Source: Bacteroides sp.
Lineage (GTDB): Bacteria > Bacteroidota > Bacteroidia > Bacteroidales > Bacteroidaceae
DNA: 32,912 bases
Assembly (NCBI GenBank): GCA_021201335.1
Contig: JAJQFD010000033.1
Span: forward strand, 1-32,912
Direction of reading: 5' to 3'
Numbering within the stretch: position 1 is the first letter of the stretch; the number at the start of each line of letters is the position of its first letter. The notes beneath the pieces were generated by a model, which did no database searches, was not told the DNA's origin, and saw only the letters and a program-made list of their open reading frames with translations. This document shows positions 1 through 7,869 of the stretch, piece by piece. The position numbers and the translations under genes are program-made.

Positions 1-38
1 TGATTGGTAGTCTCTTAAATATAATCATTTATTTGATA

Positions 39-224
39 ATGAACAACTTCTTTTCTAATTATACAAATGCACTACGGGTAAGTAATTATGTATTGAACCA
101 TTTAAAAAGGCAATTGAGATATTTCGAAGAATTTGGAATATATCTTACATGGGACATAATAGATTTTTACGAATTAACCTTTTATTATGCTGATATACAA
201 CTCTTTATAAAGGTATATAACTAA
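39..224 (+). CDS. Possible small hypothetical protein (61 aa)
   Basis: This short open frame starts at an ATG at 39 and ends just inside the first unit of the 23-bp repeat array. The product would be rich in Tyr, Phe, Asn and Leu, with no signal peptide or motif I recognise. The flanking DNA is AT-rich and decayed, and I see no clear ribosome binding site or promoter. It may equally be a chance frame in non-coding DNA, so confidence is low. Confidence 0.2.
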   Translation: MNNFFSNYTNALRVSNYVLNHLKRQLRYFEEFGIYLTWDIIDFYELTFYYADIQLFIKVYN

Positions 225-301
225 TAACTCTCAAGGTATATAGGTAAAGGTGGTCAAGGTATATAGGTAAAGAGGGTGAAGGTATATACCTAAGTACCCC
301 T
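210..301 (+). repeat. Four direct repeats with an exact 23-bp period
   Basis: The core AAGGTATATA occurs at 210, 233, 256 and 279, always 23 bp apart. The second and third units are nearly identical over their full length, while the outer units keep mainly the core. The last unit contains the 12-bp palindrome AGGTATATACCT at 280-291. The exact two-turn spacing resembles an iteron or operator array, but no replication gene is present, and only four adjoining units exist, so this is not a CRISPR array. Function is unknown. Confidence 0.75.
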
Positions 302-331
302 AAAATACACAAAAAAAGAAAAATATTTACA

Positions 332-628
332 TCAAATGAGGTGGATAGGAAAGCTACTAATCTGCTTATGCTGGCATTGAAAGAATTCTGTTGTTTTATA
401 AAAATGATCATAACAGATGGTGGATATAGAGGGGGAATTAGCATTAAATATTAAGGATACATTTTAGTATGTTTTAAAAGATCTTATCAGCAATTATAGC
501 TGCTACGTATTCAAACCTATCCGCAAACGGTGGATTGTAGAAAGAATGTTTGCATAGTTTGACAATAACAGAAAAAAAGGTCAAATTGGCGATAAGATTA
601 CTAATGAATAATATTTAAACAGGCTCTT
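332..628 (+). pseudogene. Decayed 3' half of an IS5-family transposase
   Basis: In the frame starting at 332 the translation reads LMLALKEF, then IITDGGYRG, matching the DDE-transposase segment (A/T)DGGYRG of IS5-family elements. A stop follows at about 449, then a frame change. From 513 the frame reads KPIRKRWIVERMFA-stop-FDNN, the conserved C-terminal block of the same family with Trp replaced by a stop. The sequence AAACAGGCTCT at 617-627 resembles a terminal inverted repeat of such elements. The 5' half is missing, so the element is dead. Family assignment rests on these motifs only. Confidence 0.75.
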
Positions 629-654
629 GAATAATAAAAAAAGTATTAACTTTG
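627..654 (+). promoter_or_regulatory. Bacteroides-type promoter of the export operon
   Basis: TAACTTTG at 647-654 matches the Bacteroides -7 consensus TAnnTTTG exactly. A TTG at 627-629 lies 17 nt upstream, close to where the -33 TTTG element is expected. The start codon of the SLBB gene follows at 710, giving a leader of roughly 50 nt. The -33 element sits at the edge of the IS remnant. Confidence 0.55.
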
Positions 655-709
655 CGGTCGGTTTATATAAATTGTAATAAAAATCAAAGCTTTAATCAGA
701 GAAAATTCT

Positions 710-3109
710 ATGTATAGATTTATTGCGATGCTATTCATGTCTTTCGCTTTATTGACGACTGTTGTTGCTCAATCAATGTCGGATGAGCAAGTTATTCAAT
801 ATGTGAAAGCGGCACAACAACAAGGTAAAACACAGACACAGATGTCTACGGAATTAATGCGCCGTGGAGTTACACGCGAGCAGGTTGAACGCATTAAAGA
901 ACGATATGAGGCGTCTCAAGGTAGTGATAGCAACCCTTCTGGGATGGTTCAAGGCACGAAAAACCTGAGAGAAAATCCGGATGGAGTATCTTCTGCTTCT
1001 TTTGATGAAATTGCCACTGATGTTAGTGATTCAACAAAAAGAAGCAGTGCAGGAGCCGCCAAGTTAGTTTTTGGGAGAGGATATTTTTCGAACCAAACTT
1101 TATCTTTTGAGCCAAATTCTAATATGGCTACACCCACAAATTATCAATTAGGACCAGGTGATGAGGTCATAATTGATATTTGGGGAGATTCTGAAAGTAC
1201 AATTCGCCAAACAATTTCGCCGGAAGGAAGTATTACGATAAGTAAATTAGGACCAGTTTATCTGAATGGAATGACTGTAAGAGAAGCTGAGAACTATATG
1301 AGGCAAACGCTTAGTAAAATATATTCTGCTTTGGCTGATAATACTTCTCAGATGAAATTGACTTTAGGTCAGATTCGCACAATTCAAATCAATATAATGG
1401 GAGAAATTGCTTCTCCTGGAACCTATAGATTATCTTCTTTTTCTACATTATTTCATGCCTTATATAAGGCAGGTGGTGTAAACCCTATTGGAAGTATGCG
1501 CCGCATACAAGTTGTTAGAAATGGAAAAATCTTGGCCGACGTAGATGTGTATGAATATATTCTTCAGGGTAAAACGACTGATGATATCCGTTTGATGGAA
1601 GGAGATGTTATTATTGTACCTCCTTATGATTGCCTGGTTAATATCTCTGGTAAAGTTAAGCGTCCCATGTATTATGAAATGAAGAAAGGAGAAACTGTTT
1701 CTACTCTATTAAAATATGCAGGGGGATTTACAGGAGATGCCTATGAGAAAAACATTCGTTTGATTCGTTTGAGTGGTCGCGAAAAACAGATATATAATAT
1801 AGATGAAATGGATTATTCTGTTTTCAGATTAAACGATGAAGATGTTGTTACTGTAGGTGCTGTATTAGATCGTTATGAAAACAGAGTTGAAATAAGAGGT
1901 GCGGTTTATCGGGACGGTATGTATCAAATTGGAGATGGTGTCAGGACAGTAAAAGAATTGATCGCAAAAGCTGAAGGACTCCGTGGTGATGCATTTCTTA
2001 ATCGGGCACAATTGGAACGTGAGCATGAAGATCTGACCACTGAGATGATACCCATTGATTTGGCAGCCATGATGAATGGAGAGATCCCTGATATTGTATT
2101 GCTTCGTAATGATATTTTATACATTCCAAGTATTCATGATTTGAAACAGGAAGAGGTTTTAATAATTCATGGTTTGGTTGCTCGCCCCGGAACCTATTCT
2201 TATGCAATAAAAACAAGCATAGAAGATTTGATCGTTCAGGCAGGTGGATTATTGGAGGCTGCCTCTACTGCCAGAGTTGATATTTCCCGTAGAATAAAAG
2301 ATCCTAAAGGGATGACTGCTTCATCCATAATAGGTTATTCCTATTCGTTTGAAGTTAAAGATGGATATCTGATTGGAGGTAATAATTTTTATCTTGAACC
2401 ATTTGATGAGGTATATATCAGGAAGAGTCCGTCCTATCAAAGGCAACAAAATGTAAGTGTTGCAGGAGAAGTTCTATTTGGGGGTAATTTCGCATTAACT
2501 AAAAAGAATGAACGGCTAACTGACCTTATAGCCAAAGCAGGAGGAGTGACTCCAGATGCTTATGTAAGAGGTGCTCGGTTAACCCGTCAGATGAGTGTAG
2601 AGGAAAGACGCCGTAAGCAAGATGCTTTACGTATGGCCAGAAATTCGGGAAGAGATTCTATTGCTCAATTGGAATTATCTGAAAGATATTCAGTCGGAAT
2701 TGATCTGGAGCAAGCCTTAAATAATCCGGGTTCAGATGATGATTTGGTATTGCGTGAGGGAGATCAATTATTCATTCCCGAATATGTAAATACAGTGAAA
2801 ATAAATGGTGCTGTTATGTATCCTAATACGGTGTTATACAAACAAGGTGAAAAATTTAAGTATTATTTAAATCAGGCTGGTGGATATAATACAGTCGCAA
2901 AGAAAAGCAAAGCTTACGTTGTATATCTCAATGGAGCAGTCAGCAGATTGAAGAAAAATAATTCTAAGCTGATACAACCAGGATGTGAAATTATTATTCC
3001 TACTAAAGAAGAAAAGAGACGTATGTCTACTGGTGAAATAGTAAGTATGGGTACAGGTGTTGCTTCTTTTGCAGCCGTAATTACAAGCTTAGTTAATCTA
3101 CTGAAGTAA
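710..3109 (+). CDS. Polysaccharide export protein with six SLBB domains (Wza-like)
   Basis: This 799-aa exported protein is a likely outer-membrane or periplasmic channel component for capsule or exopolysaccharide secretion. An N-terminal signal sequence (about residues 1-20, ending VVAQ) has no lipobox Cys. A poly-export domain follows at about 140-215 (LGPGDEVIIDIWG). Six SLBB repeats begin near residues 227, 309, 392, 483, 582 and 697, each with a pattern such as V-x-I-x-G-x-V followed by an AGG or similar turn. A hydrophobic stretch lies at the C-terminus. The Wzz-like gene starts 6 nt downstream, so the two are co-transcribed. The protein is about twice the length of E. coli Wza because of the extra SLBB copies, which is common in Bacteroidetes. 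The exported polymer cannot be inferred because no glycosyltransferases are in view. Confidence 0.9.
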   Translation: MYRFIAMLFMSFALLTTVVAQSMSDEQVIQYVKAAQQQGKTQTQMSTELMRRGVTREQVERIKERYEASQGSDSNPSGMVQGTKNLRENPDGVSSASFDEIATDVSDSTKRSSAGAAKLVFGRGYFSNQTLSFEPNSNMATPTNYQLGPGDEVIIDIWGDSESTIRQTISPEGSITISKLGPVYLNGMTVREAENYMRQTLSKIYSALADNTSQMKLTLGQIRTIQINIMGEIASPGTYRLSSFSTLFHALYKAGGVNPIGSMRRIQVVRNGKILADVDVYEYILQGKTTDDIRLMEGDVIIVPPYDCLVNISGKVKRPMYYEMKKGETVSTLLKYAGGFTGDAYEKNIRLIRLSGREKQIYNIDEMDYSVFRLNDEDVVTVGAVLDRYENRVEIRGAVYRDGMYQIGDGVRTVKELIAKAEGLRGDAFLNRAQLEREHEDLTTEMIPIDLAAMMNGEIPDIVLLRNDILYIPSIHDLKQEEVLIIHGLVARPGTYSYAIKTSIEDLIVQAGGLLEAASTARVDISRRIKDPKGMTASSIIGYSYSFEVKDGYLIGGNNFYLEPFDEVYIRKSPSYQRQQNVSVAGEVLFGGNFALTKKNERLTDLIAKAGGVTPDAYVRGARLTRQMSVEERRRKQDALRMARNSGRDSIAQLELSERYSVGIDLEQALNNPGSDDDLVLREGDQLFIPEYVNTVKINGAVMYPNTVLYKQGEKFKYYLNQAGGYNTVAKKSKAYVVYLNGAVSRLKKNNSKLIQPGCEIIIPTKEEKRRMSTGEIVSMGTGVASFAAVITSLVNLLK

Positions 3110-3115
3110 ACTAAT

Positions 3116-4231
3116 ATGAGTGAAGAAATAAAAAAAGAAGATACATCCAGCAAACAAAAACCTGAAGAGCAGGAAATTGATTTAATTGAATTAGCCCAGA
3201 AAGTATGGGCTGAGAAAAAACTAATTCTTAAATGGTGTGGTGTCGCTATAGTTATTGGATTAGTGGTTGCTTTCAGTATTCCAAAGGAATATGATACAAG
3301 TGTCACACTTGCACCTGAAACTACAGCCAAGTCAGGGAGCGGCAATATGGGTGCTTTAGCTGCTATGGCGGGCATAAATCTGAATGCTTCGGCTGGTGAG
3401 GATGCGCTGTCTCCTGATTTATATCCTGATATTGTTAGTTCTACTACATTTTTAATTGAACTTTTTGGCGTTAAGGTGAAAGATCTGGATGGGGAATTAG
3501 ATCCTAATACTACCTTATATATTTATTTAAATGAAAATCAAAAATCTGCATGGTGGAATGTTATTATTTCTGCTCCATTCAAGATTTTAGGATGGTTTAT
3601 ATCTCTATTTAAGGATGAACCAATTGAAGAAACAGGATTAAATCCTTTTATGTTGACAAAAGAAGAGACTGAAGTGGCTAAAGCATTAAGTAATCGCATT
3701 TCAGTGTCAGTAGATAAAAAGACAAATGTAACAACTGTCACAGTAACTATGCAGGATCCTTTAATTTCTGCAACATTAACAGATACTGTATTGATAAAAT
3801 TGCAAAATTATATCACTGAATATCGTACTAATAAAGCCCGGCATGATTTGGCATTTGCTGAACAACTATATGGCGAAGCCCAAGGTAAGTATTATGCTGC
3901 TCAAAAAGCTTATACGGAGAAATTGGATAAAAATTTAAATATAGCCAAACAGAGCTATAAGGCGGATATTGATCGTTTGCAAAATGAAATGACCTTGGCT
4001 TTCAATACATATAATCAGATGGCTCAGCAATTACAAATGGCACGTGCAAAGGTTCAGGAAATAACTCCAGTATATACGGTGGTACAACCAGCTACTGTGC
4101 CATTGAAAGCAGCAAAACCTAGAAAGGCGATGATTCTTATTGGTTTTGTTTTTCTGGCAGGGGTTGCAAGTATTGGATGGATTTTATTCGTGAGAGATTT
4201 GATAAATAACTGGAAGACGAAAACAAAGTAA
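3116..4231 (+). CDS. Wzz-type chain-length determinant / polysaccharide co-polymerase
   Basis: The 371-aa product has the Wzz layout: a short acidic cytoplasmic N-terminus, a first membrane helix at about residues 34-54, a long periplasmic region with coiled-coil character around 240-310, a Pro-rich segment (VQPATVPLKAAKPRK), and a second membrane helix at about 337-360. There is no C-terminal kinase domain, so it is not a BY-kinase fusion. It would set polymer length and couple synthesis to the SLBB protein encoded directly upstream. Its TAA stop overlaps the ATG of the next gene by one base, indicating translational coupling. Confidence 0.9.
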   Translation: MSEEIKKEDTSSKQKPEEQEIDLIELAQKVWAEKKLILKWCGVAIVIGLVVAFSIPKEYDTSVTLAPETTAKSGSGNMGALAAMAGINLNASAGEDALSPDLYPDIVSSTTFLIELFGVKVKDLDGELDPNTTLYIYLNENQKSAWWNVIISAPFKILGWFISLFKDEPIEETGLNPFMLTKEETEVAKALSNRISVSVDKKTNVTTVTVTMQDPLISATLTDTVLIKLQNYITEYRTNKARHDLAFAEQLYGEAQGKYYAAQKAYTEKLDKNLNIAKQSYKADIDRLQNEMTLAFNTYNQMAQQLQMARAKVQEITPVYTVVQPATVPLKAAKPRKAMILIGFVFLAGVASIGWILFVRDLINNWKTKTK

Positions 4232-4593
4232 TGGAAGAAAAAGAAGTCTGTAGTTGGTATATTGTATATACTCCTTATTCTCTGACGAAGGTGAAAAATT
4301 TGCTGGATATTGCAAAGATCAAATATTATTGCCCAATCAGGACAGTTGTAAGAAAGTGGAAAGGAGTATCAACGAAAAGTATTCAAATACCCATTGTTCC
4401 TTCCTGTCTTTTTATTTGCATACAATTTTCTGATATTATTATCGTTCAGATGATGAAAGAGATTTCTTTCTTAGTAAATAAAGAAGGTAAAAGAATTCAA
4501 TATTCAAAAGATCAGATGAGCGAAATAAAAAGGCTTTCAGAAGAAGGTAAGGAAGTAGATCTATTACTTAATATGCTTCATTTCAAGGAATAA
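4231..4593 (+). CDS. Short NusG N-terminal-domain (UpxY-like) antiterminator homologue
   Basis: The 120-aa product begins with SWYIVYTPYS, followed by KWKG and a basic stretch leading to IPIVPSCLFICI. This is the NGN domain pattern of NusG paralogues such as Bacteroides UpxY, which act on RNA polymerase to allow transcription through long capsule operons. The NGN fold covers about residues 7-105. No KOW domain follows and the protein stops early, whereas typical UpxY proteins are roughly 170 aa. It is the last gene of the export operon, one base overlapping the Wzz-like gene and just before a strong terminator, whereas UpxY genes normally lead their operons. It could be a truncated relic or a specialised short regulator. 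Confidence 0.75.
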   Translation: MEEKEVCSWYIVYTPYSLTKVKNLLDIAKIKYYCPIRTVVRKWKGVSTKSIQIPIVPSCLFICIQFSDIIIVQMMKEISFLVNKEGKRIQYSKDQMSEIKRLSEEGKEVDLLLNMLHFKE

Positions 4594-4617
4594 TAATTTA
4601 TTTCAATATTTTCATAT

Positions 4618-4653
4618 AACCTGAGTAGAGTTGGATTCTATTCAGGTTTTTTT
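4618..4653 (+). terminator. Rho-independent terminator of the export operon
   Basis: AACCTGAGTAGA at 4618-4629 pairs with TCTATTCAGGTT at 4637-4648 (12 bp with one G-U), leaving a 7-nt loop, and a run of seven T follows from 4647. It lies 25 nt after the stop of the NGN-domain gene. Confidence 0.85.
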
Positions 4654-4715
4654 GTAGATTTATTTTGGGAACTTTTCTTTCATGTATTTGTTCATATATA
4701 AAATTAGATTTATAT

Positions 4716-5453
4716 ATGAAAAAGGAAATAACTATTGGAGTTTTATTATTAATATCTTTTGTATTATTTTCCTGCAATAGTAGATCACCACTTTCTAGGA
4801 ATAATGACAATATTCATATTTTAGAGAGTAAAGTTTTAACTGCTGAAGAGCAAGCTAGACTTACCCCTCAGGCTGTATTAGATACATTAATAAAGGGAAA
4901 TCAGGAATTTATGGATGATAATCTGACGGTAAGAAATAATACTGCACGCGTAAGAGCTTCTGCAGTAGGTCAATATCCAATGGCTGTTATACTTTCATGT
5001 TTGGATTCACGTGTACCAGTAGAAGATGTTTTTCATCGAGGCATTGGTGACTTATTTGTGGCCCGTGTCGCGGGTAATGTTGTAGATGCAGATATCTTGG
5101 GAAGCCTGGAATATGCGTGTAAGGTTTCCGGATCAAAATTAATCGTCGTTTTAGGTCATGAACATTGTGGAGCTGTAAAATATGCTATTGATGATGTTAA
5201 AATGGGGAGTATTACTTCTATTTTAGATAAAATCCAACCGGCAGTTACAAAAGCAAGAAACGATTTCAATGGCGAAAAAACTTCAAAGAATCCGGATTTT
5301 ATGGAGGCTGTTTGTGAAAATAATGTGTATGTTGGGCTTGAGAGGATTCGCCGTAGTGAAATCCTGAAAGAAATGGAAGACAATGGAGAAATTATAATTG
5401 TGGGTGGAGTTTATAGTATGCAAACGGGTAAAGTTGATTTCATTCAGGAATAG
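4716..5453 (+). CDS. Beta-class carbonic anhydrase, exported lipoprotein
   Basis: The enzyme interconverts CO2 and bicarbonate. Zinc ligands Cys95, His148 and Cys151 lie in SCLDSR and GHEHCG, with the Asp97-Arg99 dyad of beta-carbonic anhydrases. I chose the ATG at 4716 over one at 4665 because it starts a clean lipoprotein signal (MKKEITIGVLLL) ending in the lipobox LFSC with Cys20. The 245-aa mature form is therefore predicted to be membrane-anchored in the envelope rather than cytoplasmic. About 75 residues separate the lipid anchor from the catalytic core. It stands alone after the upstream terminator. Activity and localisation are inferred from motifs. Confidence 0.92.
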   Translation: MKKEITIGVLLLISFVLFSCNSRSPLSRNNDNIHILESKVLTAEEQARLTPQAVLDTLIKGNQEFMDDNLTVRNNTARVRASAVGQYPMAVILSCLDSRVPVEDVFHRGIGDLFVARVAGNVVDADILGSLEYACKVSGSKLIVVLGHEHCGAVKYAIDDVKMGSITSILDKIQPAVTKARNDFNGEKTSKNPDFMEAVCENNVYVGLERIRRSEILKEMEDNGEIIIVGGVYSMQTGKVDFIQE

Positions 5454-5468
5454 ATTTACTTTTACTAG

Positions 5469-5499
5469 TTTCTGGAGCAAGATAAATTTGGTAATTTTG
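5469..5499 (+). promoter_or_regulatory. Promoter very close to the radical SAM start codon
   Basis: Two matches to the -7 consensus TAnnTTTG lie at 5483-5490 (TAAATTTG) and 5492-5499 (TAATTTTG). A weak -33-like TTTC lies at 5469-5472, 19 nt before the second. The ATG is at 5504, so the transcript would have a leader of about 0-10 nt. Confidence 0.5.
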
Positions 5500-5503
5500 C
5501 TTC

Positions 5504-7177
5504 ATGAAAACATTGCTAACAACTCTCAATGCAAAATATATACATACATCGTTGGCTTTACGCTGGTTATATGTAGCTAATAAAGATATTTGTGATATTC
5601 AAATCAAAGAATTTACTCTCAGACAAGAAGATGAAATAATCATTGAAGAGATTCTGGCTACACATTGCGAGATATTAGGTTTAAGTATTTATATCTGGAA
5701 TGTAAACCGGATGAAAGATTTGATCTATGAGTTGAAACAACGAAATCCGAAACTTATAATTATATTGGGTGGCCCTGAAGTAACTTATGAACCGGAATAT
5801 TTTCTGAATAACTGGCTTATTGATTATATAATAAGTGGAGAAGGTGAATTAGTTCTAGGTGAACTTATTCATGTTATTGAGGAAAAAAAAGTAATACAAA
5901 TTCCAGGTGTTTCATCACATTATAACATAAGTAAGGCTGTCTTAAAAATCGATTTAAACAAATTAGTAAAATTCCCTTCTCCCTATATACTTGAAGAGGA
6001 TAAAAATCAATTATCAAATCGATTGGTTTATTTTGAAACTTCCCGGGGGTGTCCTTATCAATGTCAATATTGTCTTTCTTCTCTTGAAAAAGGTGTCCGT
6101 TATTTTCCTTTAGATTATATATTTGATAATCTTTCTTATTTGATAGCTTCCGGAGCTAAACAAATAAAATTTTTGGATCGTACTTTCAATCTTAATAAAG
6201 AGCATACCCTTGCTATATTTAATTTTTTAATTGATAATTACAGAGATAATCTCACTTGTCAGTTTGAGATTTATGCTGATTTGATGACAGATGAAATTAT
6301 TGATTATCTGAATGACAACTTACCACCTAATTATTTTCGTTTTGAGATAGGGATACAGTCTACGTATGAGCCCACCAATATTGCTGTTAATAGAAAACAG
6401 AATTTTCCGTTATTAGCTGATAATATTAAAAAGCTAGTGGAAGGCGGCAAGGTTACTTTTCACTTGGATTTAATAGCTGGACTCCCTTATGAAAGCTTTC
6501 AGAGATTTATTCGTTCATTTAATGAGGTCTTTTTACTGGGCGCGAAGGAGGTACAATTAGGTTTCCTTAAGATGCTTCGTGGAACTCATTTGCGTAGAGA
6601 TGCTGCGAAGTATGGATATAAGTTTAGTGAGATTGCTCCCTATGAAATAATATACAATGATGAAATAACTGAAGATGAATTACATCGGATACATGAAGCA
6701 GAGCATGCATTGGAACGTTATTGGAATAGTAATCGCTTTCCTCAAACAATGCAGAAAATCTTTAATGGATATTATACGGATCGCTATTTTGAGTTCTTTG
6801 ATGAACTAGGTCAATACTGCAAACAACAAAAATTTCCGGAAAGAGGATATCAATTGGAAGATTTATTTTCTTTGCTACATCAATTTTTATTATCAAAAGA
6901 AATTGATCTGTCAGAACAACTGAGAATTGATTATTACGGAAATTTTGCAATAAGGCCTCGCGGATTCTGGGAAGATACCTTGGATAAAAAAACAAAGAAA
7001 AAGGTGATTCATCATATTAGTGAAGATAAAATATTTCTTCAGAAATATCAGTTAACTAATAGAATAATCAGAAAACAAACAGCTATTAACCTGCTTACAG
7101 AAAATGAATATTTGCTAACTATTTTTCTGGAAAAAGAAGATAAGGTGGAACGTATTCAAATTACATATAAGTTTTGA
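5504..7177 (+). CDS. B12-binding radical SAM protein, DUF4080 type
   Basis: The 557-aa protein has an N-terminal B12-binding domain (about 1-130, with ILGLSIYIWN and IILGGPEVTYEP). A radical SAM core follows, with the cluster-binding Cys183-x3-Cys187-x2-Cys190 in RGCPYQCQYC, and a C-terminal DUF4080-like region from about residue 365. Such proteins use an iron-sulfur cluster and S-adenosylmethionine, often with cobalamin, for radical chemistry or methylation; the substrate of this subfamily is unknown to me. Its last 22 nt overlap the convergent MetH-activation-like gene. The adjacent minus-strand operon is also corrinoid-related, which may be coincidence. Confidence 0.88.
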   Translation: MKTLLTTLNAKYIHTSLALRWLYVANKDICDIQIKEFTLRQEDEIIIEEILATHCEILGLSIYIWNVNRMKDLIYELKQRNPKLIIILGGPEVTYEPEYFLNNWLIDYIISGEGELVLGELIHVIEEKKVIQIPGVSSHYNISKAVLKIDLNKLVKFPSPYILEEDKNQLSNRLVYFETSRGCPYQCQYCLSSLEKGVRYFPLDYIFDNLSYLIASGAKQIKFLDRTFNLNKEHTLAIFNFLIDNYRDNLTCQFEIYADLMTDEIIDYLNDNLPPNYFRFEIGIQSTYEPTNIAVNRKQNFPLLADNIKKLVEGGKVTFHLDLIAGLPYESFQRFIRSFNEVFLLGAKEVQLGFLKMLRGTHLRRDAAKYGYKFSEIAPYEIIYNDEITEDELHRIHEAEHALERYWNSNRFPQTMQKIFNGYYTDRYFEFFDELGQYCKQQKFPERGYQLEDLFSLLHQFLLSKEIDLSEQLRIDYYGNFAIRPRGFWEDTLDKKTKKKVIHHISEDKIFLQKYQLTNRIIRKQTAINLLTENEYLLTIFLEKEDKVERIQITYKF

Positions 7178-7869
7178 TCTTTATTTTTTCTCTTCTTATA
7201 GCAACTTTCAAAACTACATAACCCACAGCTATAGTCCAATCGTTTCACTTCTTTTCCAACTCCAATTACTCCACTAACCGACTTAATCGGAATCATCAAG
7301 CTTGATTCCGTCAATCTGATTCCGCAGGGTTCATCCACAGGAAGAAGTGAGAATAATTTTTGTTGTTCCGAAACATGCCATTCACAATATCCTGGGCTAA
7401 AACGATTGGTATGCAACCATCCTTTTTTATCCATTTCTTTTTGGATGAAAATTTCCATATAATCCGCTGTTTTCTCTGCTAAGCAACTTCCCAGGGAATC
7501 AGCAATGAACAACATGACGACATCATCTTTTTCTTTCAGTCTATTCGTCCAATCTTCAAACTCTTTTCCTGCAGTGGCAGCAAAAGGAATAAACCTTTCT
7601 GATTTACGTAACTGGCGGGCAATTATTTTCCCAATATTGAGTTTAACTGAACCAATGGTAAGTATGTCAGAATCCAGTTTTCCATCAACGGTTAAAAAAC
7701 AGAAACGGGGAATGAGAAAAGCAGCCACCTCATCGATAGCTGACCTTACCATTTTTCTCAGTTCCTTATCGGGAGTAACAGAGCCATATCCCATCACTTC
7801 ATACACTTCCTCGGGAGTAATATTGAGTACAGAAAAAGGTACCTTATATTCTTGAATCATTATATTCAT
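7156..7869 (-). CDS. Methionine synthase activation-domain-like protein
   Basis: The 237-aa product resembles the stand-alone activation domain of cobalamin-dependent methionine synthase: RFSPGYCEWHVSEQQKLF at about 158-175 and GIRLTESSLMIPIKSVSG at about 184-201 match the SAM-binding and reactivation motifs. A Cys-rich tail (CGLCSFESCYKKR) follows. In MetH this domain remethylates oxidised cobalamin; stand-alone forms are thought to service separate corrinoid methyltransferases. The ATG at 7869 overlaps the end of the upstream methyltransferase by 26 nt, and an ATG at 7860 is an alternative. No corrinoid-binding protein lies next to it in this window. Confidence 0.85.
   Translation of the reverse strand: MNIMIQEYKVPFSVLNITPEEVYEVMGYGSVTPDKELRKMVRSAIDEVAAFLIPRFCFLTVDGKLDSDILTIGSVKLNIGKIIARQLRKSERFIPFAATAGKEFEDWTNRLKEKDDVVMLFIADSLGSCLAEKTADYMEIFIQKEMDKKGWLHTNRFSPGYCEWHVSEQQKLFSLLPVDEPCGIRLTESSLMIPIKSVSGVIGVGKEVKRLDYSCGLCSFESCYKKRKNKDQNLYVI

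Noticed and set aside
210..301. CRISPR array
   Set aside because: Only four units with short near-identical bodies and no unique spacers of constant length, and no cas genes nearby.
4665..4715. Upstream start for the carbonic anhydrase
   Set aside because: The ATG at 4665 would bury the lipoprotein signal inside the protein; the ATG at 4716 starts it cleanly.
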